36,886 nucleotides of DNA from Prevotellaceae bacterium. Lineage in GTDB: Bacteria; Bacteroidota; Bacteroidia; Bacteroidales; UBA932. The translations under genes and the position numbers were made by a program. Location of the stretch: the NCBI GenBank assembly GCA_031289415.1, contig JAITPN010000020.1, positions 1 to 36,886 on the forward strand. Reading direction: 5' to 3'. The notes under the pieces are model-generated. The model made no database searches. It saw only the letters and a program-made list of their open reading frames with translations, and had not been told where the DNA came from. Positions 1 to 8,644 of the stretch are shown piece after piece (within the stretch, counting starts at the first letter, position 1; each line of letters opens with the position of its first letter).

Positions 1-84
1 AGGGGTTTCGTAGCGCACCGAAGGGGTTCCGTAGCGCACCGAAGGGGTTCCGTAGCGCACCGAAGGGGTTTCGTAGCGCACCGA
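1..84. repeat. 21-base tandem array, four copies (array 1)
   Basis: Four head-to-tail 21-base units start at 1, 22, 43 and 64. They differ only by one T/C change; each contains the core TAGCGCA. There are no unique spacers, so this is not CRISPR. The array may continue beyond the left edge. It lies 63 bases past the stop of the minus-strand glycosidase gene, so it would sit in that gene's 3' region if transcribed. The unit aligns at 14 of 21 positions with the array at 32041-32112. Confidence 0.9.
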
Positions 85-147
85 AATGCCTTTTGGGCGC
101 CCACGGTCGAGCCTGTTTCGCCTTGTTTTACGTGTGTAGCGGTCATT

Positions 148-2967
148 TTATAAAAGCTTGACCGGTCCGATGATTCCTACGGTCTGCCACTGTTGCCAGT
201 GCATCCAGCCATGCGCCGGTTTGTTTTCGGGATTGGCTTTGAAGTAATTCCCCAACGTCGTGATGTTCTTAATGCGGAGCGTGCCGCCCGTCGTTCCTTC
301 CGGCAGCCGGTAGAGATGCCTGCCGTACCAGCAGCTTCCCAGCGGCGTGCCGTTGAGCGTTACTTCCGAAATGCCGTGTACCTTGCCCAAGTCGAGCCAA
401 TGGTATGCGTCCAGATTTGCGACTTCCGTTTCGTAATACAAATGACCGGCAAAGGCGCGTGTCGTTTCGTCTTCCGACAGGTCGAAGAACCGGTCTATCC
501 TGCGTTCCTGCACCGTGCCGTTGATGTGTTCCATGCGCAGCGCCCATTCGCGAAGTTCCGTCCCTTTGGTTTCAGCCGGCAGCGCGGGCATCTCCGCCGC
601 GTCGCTCTGCGTGTCGAACACAATCAGCTGCGAGGCGGCAGGCGGCAAGTCGATGGTCAGCCTGTTGCCCGAAGCCGCCGGATAGCGGAAACGCTCGCCT
701 GTTTCGGCATTCCACAGGCAGGGCGTTCCCTTCGATTCGGGGAACGAGGCTTGCAGCACCACCCGGTTGTCCATACTGCAATTGCTGACGAAGAAAATAT
801 CTTTTCCGCCGGCGCGCTGGCGGATTTGGCTCACCGCCGCGTTCGGGCGGTCGATTTGCATATACGGTTTGATGCCGCACTGCTGCTGTATGCCGGCAAA
901 CCATGCCACCGCGTCGTCGCCCGGCGCTTCCACCGTAAATATCCTCGACGGATAGCGGCGTTTCATGTCGTCGATGGTTCGCTTCACCGCCGCGTCGTTC
1001 TTCTTGTGGTCTTTCATTCCGGGCGACAGGTACGGTTCTTTGGCTACGAAAATCAGCTTTCCGCCTTTGGCTACAAAGTTCGCTAAGGCTTTGGCGGTAG
1101 CGGGCATGATGCGTTCCACTTCGAGCAATATCAACGTATGGTATTTCCGGTCGTTGTACGTCAAGTAGCCGTCCGCGGCAGTGCTTTTGACGATGACGCC
1201 TTCGCTCGTGTAGTCGCAGCCGTTGCCGTTGTGGTGAATCCCTTCCCACACGCGGTATTGGTACGACGGATAGCGCAGACCCGGAAACGGGTCGCGCTGC
1301 GGACCGTGCAGCGTCCACATGTCGGCAAGCGGGTGCATGACGGCGATGTCGGCATACGGTTCCGATTCTTGCAGCACCGCCGAAATGCGGGTTTTGTATG
1401 CCGCCCATTTTTTGAAATGCGACCACCACGGATTGCGTTCGTTGAGGAACGTGCCGTAGCGCACCCAGCCCGGAAACGGCGCTTCGAGCGGCGTGTAGTT
1501 AAACCCATGAATGATGGAATGGGTAACGCCCGACAAATTGCTTTGGTCGCCCGTGATTTTCACCTGCTCCAACGTAGCGTTAAACACGTTCTCGGTATTG
1601 GTCGATTCTTCGCAGCTTACAATTTTTTTACCCGAAAGCCGTGCGGCTGACGCTACATATTTGTTGACATTGGTGTATGCCGGCGTTTGAATAAAATCAT
1701 TTATGTTATGGTCTTTCTTACCCATTCCCAACCATGTTTCACATTCCGGTATATCAATATTCATCGAGGCTTCCAGCGGATGAAATTCCAATCCGTAGGT
1801 CTGCACCCTCGACTTGTAGCCGTGTTGGTTGCACCATTGGGTGTACGTCAGCAGAAAGCGGTCGCGCATGATGTCCATGCACGTAATGTTGAAATCGTAA
1901 CGTACGCGCGCTACTTCGTCTTGCGCCGTACCCGAAAATACTGTTTCCACATCGCTTTTCACCTGCTCGCCCATGCCCCCGATGCGGGAAAGAATAAACG
2001 GCAGGTACGGTTTTACGTCATAGCCGCGGCGGCGTTTAAATTCATCGGTGAAATCCGAACACCAGTTTGCCCCCTCAAGCTCCATGCTGTCGCAAAACAA
2101 TGCGCGGAAGCTTTTCATCCCTTCCAATTGCGGAAAAAGAGTATCCGACATGCGGGTCAAAAACTTCAATACCGCTGATTTATTATAATGATTCAACACC
2201 GGTCCTGCCGCGCCCGGCGCACCATTGATGACGGCTTGGAAACCGGTGTACTTTATTAAGACGTACAAAATATACTCGCCTTCGGGCAGCGTAATCTGAA
2301 GCGACGGTTGATGCTTGTCAAACGGTAGCCACAAAGGCTCTTTGAACGTATCCATTTGTAACGGCGCAAGGCATAAAGACGTAATTTCGGCAGTCATGCC
2401 ACTATACTTCGACCATATTTTCGGCTCGGCATCTTTTATTAAATCTTCCACCGGAATGGTGATTTCACCCGCCCCTTTCACCTTCTTACTGGTGAGTGTC
2501 ATGACCTGAGAACGTTCGTCGCCCTCCATAAATTCCGCGCCGAAGGGCCATCCCGAACCGACAATAATGTCGCAAACCATACCCCGCTCTTCAGCGCCTT
2601 TCAGCGCCACTTTCACCATTTCAATCCATTCGGGGCTAAGCCACTTCATAGAAGGAATAGCCAAATCGTCGCCCTCAGGGAAAGCAATCGGATTGATTTC
2701 CACCCCTCCGATGCCGGCTTCGTTCATCACATCAAGCTCGCGCAGAATTTCCTTTGCCGACAACTTGTCGCCGTTCCACCACCAACGCACAAACGGCTTT
2801 GCGGTAGTCGGAGGCTGTTGAAACAAGGTGAATAATCGGTCGCCCGAAGTTCGATTCTCAATGCCGAATAACGGCGTGGTGCGCAGCGCCGGCAAGCCTG
2901 CCGCCAAAATTACCCCCGATTTGATAAACGTCCGGCGGGAAAAGGTTATACTCTGGTTGTCTTTCAT
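148..2967 (-). CDS. GH106-like glycoside hydrolase (putative alpha-L-rhamnosidase), Tat signal
   Basis: This 939-residue secreted protein probably cleaves terminal rhamnose or a related sugar from plant-type or pectic glycans. The N-terminus has a twin-arginine signal (SRRTFIK, residues 10-16) followed by a hydrophobic stretch, so export in folded form through Tat is expected. After it comes RWWWNGD (61-67), typical of the start of the catalytic region in GH106-like proteins. The central part has the HGFNYTPLEAPFPGW segment of the family, and the last about 140 residues look like a GH2/galactose-binding beta-sandwich (LYYETEV...LNGTPLG). Length fits GH106 (about 900-1100). The start is supported by the Tat signal and by a promoter 70-100 bases upstream. 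It stands alone; no SusC/SusD pair is visible in the window. Family assignment is from pattern recognition; exact substrate is unknown. Confidence 0.82.
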   Translation of the reverse strand: MKDNQSITFSRRTFIKSGVILAAGLPALRTTPLFGIENRTSGDRLFTLFQQPPTTAKPFVRWWWNGDKLSAKEILRELDVMNEAGIGGVEINPIAFPEGDDLAIPSMKWLSPEWIEMVKVALKGAEERGMVCDIIVGSGWPFGAEFMEGDERSQVMTLTSKKVKGAGEITIPVEDLIKDAEPKIWSKYSGMTAEITSLCLAPLQMDTFKEPLWLPFDKHQPSLQITLPEGEYILYVLIKYTGFQAVINGAPGAAGPVLNHYNKSAVLKFLTRMSDTLFPQLEGMKSFRALFCDSMELEGANWCSDFTDEFKRRRGYDVKPYLPFILSRIGGMGEQVKSDVETVFSGTAQDEVARVRYDFNITCMDIMRDRFLLTYTQWCNQHGYKSRVQTYGLEFHPLEASMNIDIPECETWLGMGKKDHNINDFIQTPAYTNVNKYVASAARLSGKKIVSCEESTNTENVFNATLEQVKITGDQSNLSGVTHSIIHGFNYTPLEAPFPGWVRYGTFLNERNPWWSHFKKWAAYKTRISAVLQESEPYADIAVMHPLADMWTLHGPQRDPFPGLRYPSYQYRVWEGIHHNGNGCDYTSEGVIVKSTAADGYLTYNDRKYHTLILLEVERIMPATAKALANFVAKGGKLIFVAKEPYLSPGMKDHKKNDAAVKRTIDDMKRRYPSRIFTVEAPGDDAVAWFAGIQQQCGIKPYMQIDRPNAAVSQIRQRAGGKDIFFVSNCSMDNRVVLQASFPESKGTPCLWNAETGERFRYPAASGNRLTIDLPPAASQLIVFDTQSDAAEMPALPAETKGTELREWALRMEHINGTVQERRIDRFFDLSEDETTRAFAGHLYYETEVANLDAYHWLDLGKVHGISEVTLNGTPLGSCWYGRHLYRLPEGTTGGTLRIKNITTLGNYFKANPENKPAHGWMHWQQWQTVGIIGPVKLL

Positions 2968-3037
2968 CGCTCTAAATTTAAAAACAGTTAATTTTATTTA
3001 TTGTAACTTTTAGTTCGTCATTATATATAACGGTTTG

Positions 3038-3068
3038 CAAAGTTAGAATATTTTTTGGATAATACAAA
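3038..3068 (-). promoter_or_regulatory. Bacteroidota promoter of the GH106-like gene
   Basis: Read on the minus strand, TTTG (3065-3068), 19 bases, then TAACTTTG (3038-3045). This matches the Bacteroidota -33/-7 consensus TTTG-N19-21-TAnnTTTG. The transcript would start near 3031, giving a leader of about 64 bases. Confidence 0.6.
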
Positions 3069-3081
3069 AAAAAGTATAAAA

Positions 3082-3234
3082 ACAGCAGGCTTCAATCAAT
3101 GTTTAAAAACATTATACCAAAGCCTGCTGAGAAAAAAAATGAAAAACACTGCAAAGATACAAAAAAAACAGCAGATTCCAAAGAAACCAAAATTGCAGTG
3201 AATTTTAACACAATAACAATACAAAGCCTGCTGT
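3082..3234. repeat. Nested inverted-repeat element, 153 bases
   Basis: ACAGCAGGCTT (3082-3092) is repeated inverted at 3224-3234, and a 10-base inverted copy also occurs at 3120-3129. The first copy can therefore pair with either partner. Inside the first loop is a 7-base hairpin (3098-3113). Between the two right-hand copies an 8-base inverted pair (3147-3154 with 3193-3200) adds another stem. No reading frame is present. It could be a MITE-like remnant or a structured RNA. Confidence 0.6.
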
Positions 3235-3235
3235 A

Positions 3236-3257
3236 AAAAAATCTGCGCAGATTTTTT
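3236..3257. terminator. Palindromic bidirectional terminator
   Basis: A perfect 22-base palindrome: six A, the core TCTGCGCAGA, six T. It has the A-tract/stem/T-tract form of a Rho-independent terminator on either strand. It lies 60 bases past the stop of the minus-strand beta-barrel gene and would end that transcript. Confidence 0.7.
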
Positions 3258-3316
3258 ACTGCAAACACGTTATAAAAATACGATATTTGTACTTGTGGAA
3301 TTTAGCAAGCGCTAAA

Positions 3317-4006
3317 TTAATACTGCTTTCGGGGATTAAACATAAAACCGATAGAAAATGATACGCGGTTTGCGTTCGTCGTCCTATTATGAAGACTTGG
3401 TTCATAATAAGGATTGTATCCAATATCTTCAATTGAAATGCCAAAAATATCGCTTTCCAGCATCTGAAAATAATAACCTACCGTAAACAACAAATCAAGA
3501 TGTTCGTTGACGCTTGTCTTTATGCCCAGTTCAGGGCTGAACATCCATCCTCCTTTGTTCTTATACTCTGCACCCGGTGCAAAATCGTCAATTGACGATT
3601 TCAGCGCATTTTTGCTGAAAGCCATCGAATAACCGCTTTTAATTACCACTATCGGCGAAAAAGTACCCAAAGACATGGTGTTCATACGTAAATCCAAAAA
3701 TAGCGGATACACCATGTATTCATACGCCGAAGCGCCAACGCCGATTCCTGCCGTAAAAAATTTATTAAAGCGGATTCCGTTAATTGTGCTGATGTGCGGT
3801 ACTAAATGCTGACCCGACTCGGCGTACTCATCCGTTTCGCCGATAATGAACGACAATTGTGTGACGTTATAATAATTCCGTTTCACATCCTGACTGTTGT
3901 TGAAACTATAGTTTGACGTCCTCTTATTTTTGAAATCGTTACGACGCTGTGCTGAGGCAGAAAATACCATACACGATAGTGTGAGTAGTAATATAAGACT
4001 TTTCAT
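3317..4006 (-). CDS. Secreted outer-membrane beta-barrel-like protein, hypothetical
   Basis: This 229-residue protein has a clear signal peptide (MKSLILLLTLSCMVFSASAQ), so export to the periplasm or outer membrane is expected. The mature part alternates polar and hydrophobic residues, is rich in Gly, Tyr and Phe, and ends in a hydrophobic strand (VSFSIGFMF) near the C-terminus, as in small outer-membrane beta-barrels of Bacteroidota. No specific function can be assigned. The start at 4006 is chosen because the signal peptide begins there. The frame stays open upstream through a (GCTGT)9 tract to an ATG at 4144, so an N-terminally extended product is possible in principle. Its own promoter lies at 4174-4204 and a palindromic terminator follows, so it appears monocistronic. 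Confidence 0.7.
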   Translation of the reverse strand: MKSLILLLTLSCMVFSASAQRRNDFKNKRTSNYSFNNSQDVKRNYYNVTQLSFIIGETDEYAESGQHLVPHISTINGIRFNKFFTAGIGVGASAYEYMVYPLFLDLRMNTMSLGTFSPIVVIKSGYSMAFSKNALKSSIDDFAPGAEYKNKGGWMFSPELGIKTSVNEHLDLLFTVGYYFQMLESDIFGISIEDIGYNPYYEPSLHNRTTNANRVSFSIGFMFNPRKQY

Positions 4007-4020
4007 AAATAGTATAATTT

Positions 4021-4067
4021 GCTGTGCTGTGCTGTGCTGTGCTGTGCTGTGCTGTGCTGTGCTGTGC
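4021..4067. repeat. Pentanucleotide microsatellite (GCTGT)9
   Basis: Nine perfect GCTGT units (4021-4065) plus GC. On the coding strand of the minus-strand gene this is (ACAGC)9. It ends 14 bases before the ATG at 4006 and lies between predicted transcription start and start codon. A five-base unit shifts frame on each slippage, which is the typical make-up of a phase-variable locus. Confidence 0.95.
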
Positions 4068-4173
4068 AAAAATACGGCTTTTTTTCTTACAATGCAAGGG
4101 TTTGAAGAAAAAGTTATCAAAAAGTTTTCCATAATAGTAATCATTTCGCGTTTTGTTAGATACATAATTGCGA

Positions 4174-4204
4174 CAAAGGTAGGAACTATTTTACTAAAAA
4201 GCAA
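4174..4204 (-). promoter_or_regulatory. Promoter of the beta-barrel gene
   Basis: On the minus strand TACCTTTG (4174-4181) matches the -7 consensus. A TTG (4202-4204) lies 20 bases upstream of it. Predicted start near 4167 gives a leader of about 160 bases that contains the pentanucleotide tract. Confidence 0.5.
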
Positions 4205-4282
4205 GAAAAAGTTGCCTTTTCACACTAATTTAGGTGAAAAAGACCTTAATAACAACCCAACTATCGTTTTCGTGAGCCGTTT

Positions 4283-6187
4283 TTACAATAGTACCAGCAG
4301 CACAATCACCAGCGCTCCCACTAAAGTCAGCAGGGCGTATAATTGTAGCTGTCCTGTTTGCCACCCGCGAATGGCGAATGACGTTTTTTCCGTAATGTGC
4401 GCCACGGCGTTCATTGTACCGTCCACCACATGGCGGTCAAACCAAGCCAACGGACGTGAAATGCAGTTGAAAATAATTCTCTTCGTGATGAACATATACA
4501 ACTCATCAAGGTAGAATCGCCGGCTTGCGGCTTTATACAATTTCGGCGCGGCAGCCGCCATTTTATCAGGCACAGGGTTGAATCGTCCGTAGAGTCGGGT
4601 TGCAATCAGAATAGCCGCTACGGCTATCACGACCGAAGTAACGGCAACTTTCAAATCAAGGTGGATGATGTAATCAGCGCCGTCGCTGCTTACGAATTTC
4701 CCGAAAGGCACAAAGCCGGCAAATATAGTTACTACTGCTAAAAATATCAACGGCAGGGTCATCACTTTCGGCGCTTCATGAGGGGTATGTCCATGCTCGT
4801 ACGACGGTGTTTTCCCCCAGAAAATGTTGTAATATAACCGGAACATATAAAATGCAGTCAATCCGGCAATGAAACTCATTACCGCGCCCAACCACGGGCT
4901 GAAATGGAATGTGGCAGCCAAAATTTCATCTTTACTGAAGAATCCGGAGAAAGGGGGAATACCGGCAATTGCCAGACAGGCAATCGCAAAGGTGATATGC
5001 GTAAACGGCATATATTTTCGTAAACCGCCCATTTGGCTCATTTCGTTGCTGTGTACCGCATGGATAATTGCACCTGCACCCAAGAACAGCAACGCTTTGA
5101 ACATGGCGTGGGTAAACAGGTGAAACATGGAAGCCATGTAGCCTGTGCCTTCGTGCCCGCCTAAACCCGACACGCCAAGCCCTACCATCATGAACCCGAT
5201 TTGCGAAATCGTCGAAAATGCCAATACGCGCTTGATGTCCGTCTGCACGCAGGCAACTACCGCCGCATAGAGCGACGTTGCTGCGCCTACAATGGCTATC
5301 ATTACCAATACTTCGGGCGTTTCTATATAATATATCGGGAACAGCCGTGCTACGAGGAATACGCCTGCCACCACCATCGTTGCCGCATGAATAAGCGCCG
5401 AAACAGGGGTAGGACCTTCCATCGCGTCGGGTAGCCAGATGTGTAGCGGAAACATTGCCGATTTTCCTGCGCCGCCCATGAAGATGAGCGCCATTGTCCA
5501 CGAAATAACCGATGCGCCCAAAAAGGAAGCGCCGCCTGCACTTGCAAACAACGCATGGTTGCCTGAAGTGAGCAGCCCGAAATCGAATGTGCCGGTATAG
5601 AACGACAGCAGCAAAATGCCGATGAGGAAACCAAGGTCGGCAAAGCGCGTTACGATAAAAGCTTTTTTAGAAGCCGATACCGCTTCCGGTTTTGTATAGT
5701 AGAATCCAATCAGCAGGTATGACGACACGCCCACCAATTCCCAGAAAATATACATCTGGAAAATGTTGGTGGCTACCACCAATCCCAACATCGAAAAGGT
5801 GAATAACGACAGGAATGCGTAGTAACGCTGAAAACCGTGTTCGCCTTTCATATATCCGAGGCTGTAAACATGCACCATGAGCGATACGGTGGTAATCACT
5901 ACCAGCATCATCACCGAAATCGGGTCGAGCAGTACGCCCAAATCAATATGCAGCGTGTCGGTCAGGCGCAGCCATTCGTGATTAAACGGTATCAGTTTTT
6001 GATACACGCCGCCCGTTTTTGCGGTGGTGAAATATTGCCATGCCGTGATGTACGACAGGGCTGCGCTCAAAGCCAACGACCCTGTGCCGATGATGCCTGC
6101 CGCGGTTGGTTTCAGTTTGTTTCCCGCCAGTCCTGTAAACAGGAATGTAAATAACGGCAGAAGAAGTATAAGTAATGTGTATTCCAT
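4283..6187 (-). CDS. nuoL: NADH-quinone oxidoreductase subunit L
   Basis: NuoL is the distal proton-pumping antiporter-like membrane subunit of respiratory complex I. The 634-residue protein is of normal length, with many membrane helices, the conserved YAFLSLFTFSMLGLV, FWELVGVSSYLLIGF and the GPTPVSALIHAATMVVAGVFL segment of the Mrp-type antiporter core. The C-terminal part holds the long lateral-helix region and a final helix (LLTLVGALVIVLLVLL). It starts 4 bases after the nuoK stop. It is the last nuo gene here: nuoM and nuoN, which usually follow in Bacteroidota, are not found; 276 non-coding bases and then an unrelated secreted protein follow. Confidence 0.97.
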   Translation of the reverse strand: MEYTLLILLLPLFTFLFTGLAGNKLKPTAAGIIGTGSLALSAALSYITAWQYFTTAKTGGVYQKLIPFNHEWLRLTDTLHIDLGVLLDPISVMMLVVITTVSLMVHVYSLGYMKGEHGFQRYYAFLSLFTFSMLGLVVATNIFQMYIFWELVGVSSYLLIGFYYTKPEAVSASKKAFIVTRFADLGFLIGILLLSFYTGTFDFGLLTSGNHALFASAGGASFLGASVISWTMALIFMGGAGKSAMFPLHIWLPDAMEGPTPVSALIHAATMVVAGVFLVARLFPIYYIETPEVLVMIAIVGAATSLYAAVVACVQTDIKRVLAFSTISQIGFMMVGLGVSGLGGHEGTGYMASMFHLFTHAMFKALLFLGAGAIIHAVHSNEMSQMGGLRKYMPFTHITFAIACLAIAGIPPFSGFFSKDEILAATFHFSPWLGAVMSFIAGLTAFYMFRLYYNIFWGKTPSYEHGHTPHEAPKVMTLPLIFLAVVTIFAGFVPFGKFVSSDGADYIIHLDLKVAVTSVVIAVAAILIATRLYGRFNPVPDKMAAAAPKLYKAASRRFYLDELYMFITKRIIFNCISRPLAWFDRHVVDGTMNAVAHITEKTSFAIRGWQTGQLQLYALLTLVGALVIVLLVLL

Positions 6188-6191
6188 TTTT

Positions 6192-6503
6192 CTAATCTTT
6201 TAGTTGGCTTAAATTCGTTACTTCCAAATTTCGCAAATTGCGATAAATATTGATGATAATGGCAATGGCAACCGCCGCCTCACATGCCGAGATGCCAATG
6301 ACGAACAACGTAAAGAAAAATCCTTCGAGTTGCGCCGGAAACAAATAACGGTTGAACACCGCAAAATTAATATCCACCGCATTCAAAACAAGCTCTACGG
6401 AAATCAGTATTGCCAGCAGGTTGCGCCGCGTTACAAAACCGTAAATACCGGCAAACAGCATAATGGTGCTGATGATTAAATAATATTCCATTTTAACTTC
6501 CAT
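6192..6503 (-). CDS. nuoK: NADH-quinone oxidoreductase subunit K
   Basis: NuoK is a small three-helix membrane subunit of complex I. This 103-residue protein shows the three helices and the conserved RRNLLAILISVELVLNAV and GISACEAAVAIAI segments, whose Glu residues take part in proton translocation. The ATG at 6503 is preceded by AGGGAG about 8 bases upstream, favouring it over the ATG four codons later (6491), which would give the usual MEYYLI start of 99 residues. It starts 12 bases after the nuoJ stop. Confidence 0.95.
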   Translation of the reverse strand: MEVKMEYYLIISTIMLFAGIYGFVTRRNLLAILISVELVLNAVDINFAVFNRYLFPAQLEGFFFTLFVIGISACEAAVAIAIIINIYRNLRNLEVTNLSQLKD

Positions 6504-6515
6504 ATTGTAATCTCC

Positions 6516-7013
6516 CTATCTTTTTCGTGCAATTAAAATTCCTCCGATGATACCTGCCAGCAGCAATACGCCGATTGCTTCAAACGGCAGCAGGTATTGA
6601 TATTTTCCTGTACCCAACAATGCCGTACCAATCTCGCTCATTTGCACTTCGTCGCCCACAGGATAAGTAGCGCCGAAAGAATGTGTCAATATAAGAAAGA
6701 TGCAGATTGCCGCGCCTGCCAATGCGGTCAGCAATCCTGCCGCTAATTTTCCGGTTTTTAATTTCGCTTTCTGTTCGTCGCGGGTAGTGCTGGTAAGGAA
6801 AATTGAAAACACATACAGTATAATAATACCGCCTGCATACACTGTGAGTTGCACTGCTCCGAGAAACGAATAGTTAAGCAGAAAATAAATTCCTGCTGTG
6901 GCGAACAACACAAAAAGCAAGTATGTTGCCGCGCGTAAAATACGCTTGGTCGTTACCGTTAGTATCGAACATACTGCGATAACGGCTGCTAATATCCAAA
7001 ATATAATGTTCAT
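6516..7013 (-). CDS. nuoJ: NADH-quinone oxidoreductase subunit J
   Basis: NuoJ is a membrane subunit of complex I. The 165-residue protein has five predicted helices and the NuoJ signature around LGAVQLTVYAGGIIILYVFSIF (residues about 50-72). It begins 24 bases after the nuoI stop and sits in the usual order H-I-J-K-L. The length is typical of Bacteroidota NuoJ. Confidence 0.95.
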   Translation of the reverse strand: MNIIFWILAAVIAVCSILTVTTKRILRAATYLLFVLFATAGIYFLLNYSFLGAVQLTVYAGGIIILYVFSIFLTSTTRDEQKAKLKTGKLAAGLLTALAGAAICIFLILTHSFGATYPVGDEVQMSEIGTALLGTGKYQYLLPFEAIGVLLLAGIIGGILIARKR

Positions 7014-7037
7014 ATTCTTAAAATTTCAATTTTAGAT

Positions 7038-7505
7038 TCATTTTTTATTTGCCAATTTTGACCCTTCGCGGTTCAGTTTTAGTACTAATTTGCTGCGTGT
7101 ATATACCGCATTTTCAAACGTCGGCGTAAATGCCAGTGCGCCATGCGGGCAGGTGCGGGTACATAGTTCGCAAAACATGCAACTGCCTAAATCGTATTCG
7201 TAGCGTTGCAATACGCGTGTGGTTTTGCCGTCGGCGTCGGTTATTTTTTCCGACACTACGCGAATCGTATGATTCGGGCAATTGAGTTCGCAAATGCCGC
7301 AGGCTATACATTTATGCTCGTTGTTTTCGTTGTGTATCAACGTCAATTCGCCGCGAAAACGGTCAAACATTTTGAGCGTTCCCCGATTTTCAGGATAACA
7401 TTCCGTCGTTTTTTTACGGAAAAATATACGCAGTGTGGTTTTCATGCCCACCAGCAATGACCACAATCCGTTGAAAAATCCTTTGAGGTATGTTGTTATA
7501 TTCAT
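7038..7505 (-). CDS. nuoI: NADH-quinone oxidoreductase subunit I, 2x[4Fe-4S]
   Basis: NuoI carries two tetranuclear iron-sulfur clusters (N6a/N6b) that pass electrons toward NuoB. In this 155-residue protein both motifs are intact: CIACGICELNCP (about residue 66) and CMFCELCTRTCP (about residue 107). The N-terminal 25 residues hold the amphipathic membrane-contacting region. It starts 3 bases after the nuoH stop, suggesting coupled translation. Confidence 0.97.
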   Translation of the reverse strand: MNITTYLKGFFNGLWSLLVGMKTTLRIFFRKKTTECYPENRGTLKMFDRFRGELTLIHNENNEHKCIACGICELNCPNHTIRVVSEKITDADGKTTRVLQRYEYDLGSCMFCELCTRTCPHGALAFTPTFENAVYTRSKLVLKLNREGSKLANKK

Positions 7506-7508
7506 AAT

Positions 7509-8585
7509 TTAAAAGTGTATTTTGAATACTACGATAATCACCATTAATACCAGATTAATCAAATTAATCGGCAGTAAATATTTCCATTCGAGCCGCAGCA
7601 ACTGGTCAATGCGCAAGCGCGGGAATGTCCACTTGAACCACATCATGATAAATATCATGACGGCGGTTTTGCCGAGAAACCACAGCGGAGAAGGTATGTA
7701 ATCCATTATTTGATTAAAACCGTCCCATCCTGGAATGTGCAACGGCATCCATCCGCCAAGGAACAGCGTGGATGCTACAGCCGCCACAATAAATAAGTTC
7801 AGATATTCTGCCAAGTAGAAAAATCCGAAGTGCATCCCCGAATATTCGGTGTGATAACCGGCTGTGAGTTCCGAGTCGGCTTCGGGTAAGTCGAACGGTC
7901 CGCGGTTGGTTTCGGCAGTGCCTGCAACCAGATAAACAAGGAATGCAATCAATGCGGGAATGTGTCCGCGAAACAGAAACCATCCGTTCGCTTGGCTTTC
8001 CACGATAGTAGAAAGTTGCATACTGCCTGCAAAAATCACGATAGTAAGGATAGAAAGCCCGATAGACAATTCGTAGCTAATCATCTGTGCACCGCTACGC
8101 ATTGCGCCGATTAACGAATATTTATTGTTGCTCGACCATCCTGCCAGCAGGATTCCCACCACGCCTATTGACGACACGGCAATCAGAAAGAAAATGCCGA
8201 TATTGAAATCAAGTATATGCAATCCTTTACCAAATGGAATACACCCGAACGCCAGTACCGATGCGGCAATCACAACGTAAGGTGCAAGGTTGAACAGAAA
8301 CTTGTCGTTGTGCTTAATGTCGATAATTTCCTTAATCAGCATTTTAAACATATCGGCAACGCTTTGCAACAATCCGAAAGGTCCTACACGGTTAGGTCCA
8401 AGGCGGCATTGGAAAAAGGCGCACACTTTCCGTTCTATATAAATCAATGCAAGGGCAATGACCGCGTACGCAGTCAGAATACACACGCCAATCAATACAA
8501 ATTCGATGAACGTTGCCCACGTCGGCGACAGAATGCCGTTCAGCAAATCATCAACCCATTTTGTTACTACAGAAAAATCAAACAT
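7509..8585 (-). CDS. nuoH: NADH-quinone oxidoreductase subunit H
   Basis: NuoH is the membrane subunit that forms the quinone chamber with NuoB and NuoD. The 358-residue protein shows the hallmark loops: [21 protein letters not shown] near residue 52, and [20 protein letters not shown] around 222-241, rich in the acidic residues of the E-channel. Eight or more membrane helices are visible. A 59-base gap separates it from nuoCD. Confidence 0.97.
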   Translation of the reverse strand: MFDFSVVTKWVDDLLNGILSPTWATFIEFVLIGVCILTAYAVIALALIYIERKVCAFFQCRLGPNRVGPFGLLQSVADMFKMLIKEIIDIKHNDKFLFNLAPYVVIAASVLAFGCIPFGKGLHILDFNIGIFFLIAVSSIGVVGILLAGWSSNNKYSLIGAMRSGAQMISYELSIGLSILTIVIFAGSMQLSTIVESQANGWFLFRGHIPALIAFLVYLVAGTAETNRGPFDLPEADSELTAGYHTEYSGMHFGFFYLAEYLNLFIVAAVASTLFLGGWMPLHIPGWDGFNQIMDYIPSPLWFLGKTAVMIFIMMWFKWTFPRLRIDQLLRLEWKYLLPINLINLVLMVIIVVFKIHF

Positions 8586-8644
8586 ATTTTTATACTAAAG
8601 TTATTTTATTCTTTATTAATTTTGTAAAACTCCTTATTCGTATG

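Noticed and set aside
1-84. CRISPR array
   Set aside because: Units are contiguous 21-base repeats with no unique spacers; no cas genes are present.
193-1086. Long open frame on the plus strand opposite the GH106-like gene
   Set aside because: It is antisense to a clear glycosidase, is rich in Arg and Ala as a shadow of GC-rich coding, and shows no family motif.
4007-4204. Extended start of the beta-barrel protein at 4204
   Set aside because: The signal peptide begins at 4006 and the predicted transcript starts near 4167, inside the extension. A start at 4144 remains possible and is noted in the finding.
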